Shown: positions 62,714-64,000 of the stretch, in pieces
How the letters are laid out: each line of letters opens with the position of its first letter
Numbering within the stretch: the stretch's first letter is position 1
Assembly: GCA_041746735.1 (NCBI GenBank)
Contig: JBGTGP010000032.1
Span: 62,001-126,000, forward strand
Reading direction: 5' to 3'
Origin: Opimibacter sp041746735
GTDB lineage: Bacteria; Bacteroidota; Bacteroidia; Chitinophagales; Saprospiraceae
Length of the DNA: 64,000 bases
Notes under the pieces: generated by a model
What the model was told of the DNA's origin: nothing
Seen by the model: only the letters and a program-made list of their open reading frames with translations
Database searches by the model: none
Program-made: the position numbers and the translations under genes

Positions 62714-64000
62714 AGAGATCGCCCGGCAATTCAGCCTGCTAGCCAGCCTTTTGGAGTTGCACGGAGAAAACGCCTTTAAGACAAAAGCTTACTCCAACGC
62801 ATACCTCATCTTGCGTAAATGGGATATTCCTCTAAGTACCATGTCCCCTTCTGAAATCGGTGCGATACCAGGCATAGGTTCTTCTGTCATCAGTAAGATC
62901 AATGAACTACTCAGCACGGGTCAGATGGATGCTTTAGAAAAGCTAAAGGCAAAAACACCTGAAGGGATACAGCAGCTCCTCTCTATTAAGGGTTTGGGTC
63001 CTAAGAAAATACGTACAATATGTGATGCCTTGCAGATCGAGTCTGCCGCCGAATTATTATATGCCTGCAATGAAAACAGGTTGGTCAAACTTCCCGGCTT
63101 CGGATACAAAACGCAGGAAGATCTGAGTCAAAAGATCCGGTATTATCTGGAGTCAGAGCATAAATACCTATTCGCCAATATCGAAGAAGATTTAGCTGAA
63201 GCAATTCGCTCACTTCGTGAGGCCTTCCCTTTACACCGGTTTGAATGGGCTGGTTCATTTGCTACATTTAGCCCAGTGGTGGAACGGATCGAGTGTGTGG
63301 TCTCACCTTTGATAGATGCGGATCAATTTTCGTTGATCAGCCAAATCAAATTGGAACGTGTTTCTGAGTCCGGCAGCATCGAATTATTATGGGACGAGCG
63401 GTTGCGGATTTCGGTTTATGCTGTTCCGGCATCTGCGTTTATGAACACATGGATTCAGCATACCTGGGACAAAGGATTGTATGAAAAAACAGATGCCCAG
63501 CAGCAGGCTTCTGTGTTCGGGCATCCTTCAGAAATACTGGCCCATACCCACTTTAAGGGATTACCAGCGGAATTGTGGGACAAACCGGGTATAGAGATGG
63601 CCTCGCCGTCCTATTGGGAAGATCTGATCAACGTAGAGGATATCGAGGGCATCTTGCACAATCATAGTGACTGGAGTGACGGCATCCATACCTTGGAGGA
63701 AATGGCAGTATTTGTTCAGGCGCAGGGCTTTAAGTATTTCGCAATCTGTGATCACAGCCGCAGTGCATTTTATGCCAATGGTCTTTCGGCGGAAAAGGTC
63801 GTGGAGCAGATGAATGAGATCGATAGATTGAATCAGCGGATGGCGCCTTTCCGGATTTTCAAAGGGATCGAATCCGATATTTTGGGGGATGGGTCGCTGG
63901 ATTACGAGCCGGAAATCCTGGCATTGTTTGACCTGATCGTGGCCTCAATCCACAGCAATCTGCGTATGGATGAAAGTAGAGCTATGTCGCGGCTTATAAA
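62703..64000 (+). CDS. PolX-like protein: degenerate polymerase, intact PHP domain (3' partial)
   Basis: Runs off the right edge; 432 codons seen. Order: N-terminal helix-hairpin-helix segments (IPGIGSSVISKINELL, IKGLGPKKIRTICDAL, LPGFGYKTQEDLS), a polymerase-beta-like middle, and a C-terminal PHP domain. In the polymerase region the usual AGS-x-RR...DxD reads A183-G-S-F-A-T with R195 and E197 at the two Asp positions, and the third Asp position reads S (RISVYAV). All three metal carboxylates appear lost. PHP ligands are visible: H319/H321, D323, DHS, E390 and H418. Predicted as a nuclease or phosphoesterase rather than a polymerase. Overlaps the DUF4340 stop by 11 bases. Confidence 0.83.
   Translation, partial: MVNKEIARQFSLLASLLELHGENAFKTKAYSNAYLILRKWDIPLSTMSPSEIGAIPGIGSSVISKINELLSTGQMDALEKLKAKTPEGIQQLLSIKGLGPKKIRTICDALQIESAAELLYACNENRLVKLPGFGYKTQEDLSQKIRYYLESEHKYLFANIEEDLAEAIRSLREAFPLHRFEWAGSFATFSPVVERIECVVSPLIDADQFSLISQIKLERVSESGSIELLWDERLRISVYAVPASAFMNTWIQHTWDKGLYEKTDAQQQASVFGHPSEILAHTHFKGLPAELWDKPGIEMASPSYWEDLINVEDIEGILHNHSDWSDGIHTLEEMAVFVQAQGFKYFAICDHSRSAFYANGLSAEKVVEQMNEIDRLNQRMAPFRIFKGIESDILGDGSLDYEPEILALFDLIVASIHSNLRMDESRAMSRLI

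Noticed and set aside
1..64000. CRISPR array, rRNA, prophage or insertion sequence
   Set aside because: No regularly spaced identical repeats, rRNA-like sequence, phage structural genes or transposase were found.

Overview
The window is a 64 kb stretch of a chromosome from the phylum Bacteroidota. The evidence is type IX secretion (T9SS) sorting domains on several large exported proteins, the gliding-motility ABC genes gldA-gldF-gldG, a fused SecDF, Bacteroidota-type lipoproteins (DUF1573, DUF5689), a TonB-dependent receptor, TamB, and repeated TAnnTTTG promoter -7 elements a few bases upstream of start codons. Gene content looks most like Saprospiria or a related environmental lineage, but sequence alone does not fix the class. 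No rRNA, tRNA, CRISPR array, prophage or insertion sequence was recognised. Most of the window is ordinary core genome with accessory surface-protein genes between housekeeping genes.

Layout. 1-3.6 kb: the 3' part of a giant Cys-pair repeat adhesin with a T9SS type B tail, then a cytochrome c'-like lipoprotein. 3.6-9.3 kb (minus): tamB and folP. 9.35-15.5 kb: an M23 peptidase, a repeat-rich non-coding element, a metallophosphoesterase lipoprotein, an HD-PycTM fusion protein, tilS, and a small lipoprotein. 15.5-26.6 kb: miaE, an exported unknown, a dipeptidase-FKBP pair, trmD, an enoyl-CoA hydratase-methyltransferase pair, then a minus-strand group (M1 aminopeptidase, SDR, TlpA-like lipoprotein, small conserved protein). 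26.7-33.5 kb: a three-gene outer-membrane/secretion cluster (TonB receptor, DUF5689 lipoprotein, secreted two-domain phospholipase D/nuclease). 33.5-34.9 kb: yajC, DUF1573 and aroK. 35-39.9 kb: two T9SS cargo genes, the first with its signal peptide separated from its body by a nine-G tract. 39.9-47.7 kb: membrane-anchored subtilase, trxB, fbaA, a TerB-like protein, secDF. 47.7-57.7 kb: PorE-like lipoprotein, leuS, a small anchored coiled-coil protein, a carbohydrate-binding-like exported protein, pyrR-pyrB, and a large unknown protein. 57.8-64 kb: MORN lipoprotein, gldA-gldF-gldG-DUF4340, and a PolX-like gene running off the right edge.

The genes share a cell-envelope theme. SecDF and YajC support Sec export. 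TamB, the PorE-like protein and the T9SS cargo act at the outer membrane. GldAFG relates to gliding or surface-protein function. The TonB/DUF5689/PLD cluster looks like an uptake-and-degradation unit.

Items most worth a second look: the G9 tract (possible phase-variable T9SS surface protein), the orphan HD-PycTM protein (Pycsar-effector-like membrane module fused to a phosphohydrolase), the PolX homologue whose polymerase carboxylates are replaced while its PHP nuclease motifs are intact, and the 798-residue protein that may be an inactivated helicase-nuclease relative. I see no complete new multi-gene system; the orphan HD-PycTM gene comes closest.
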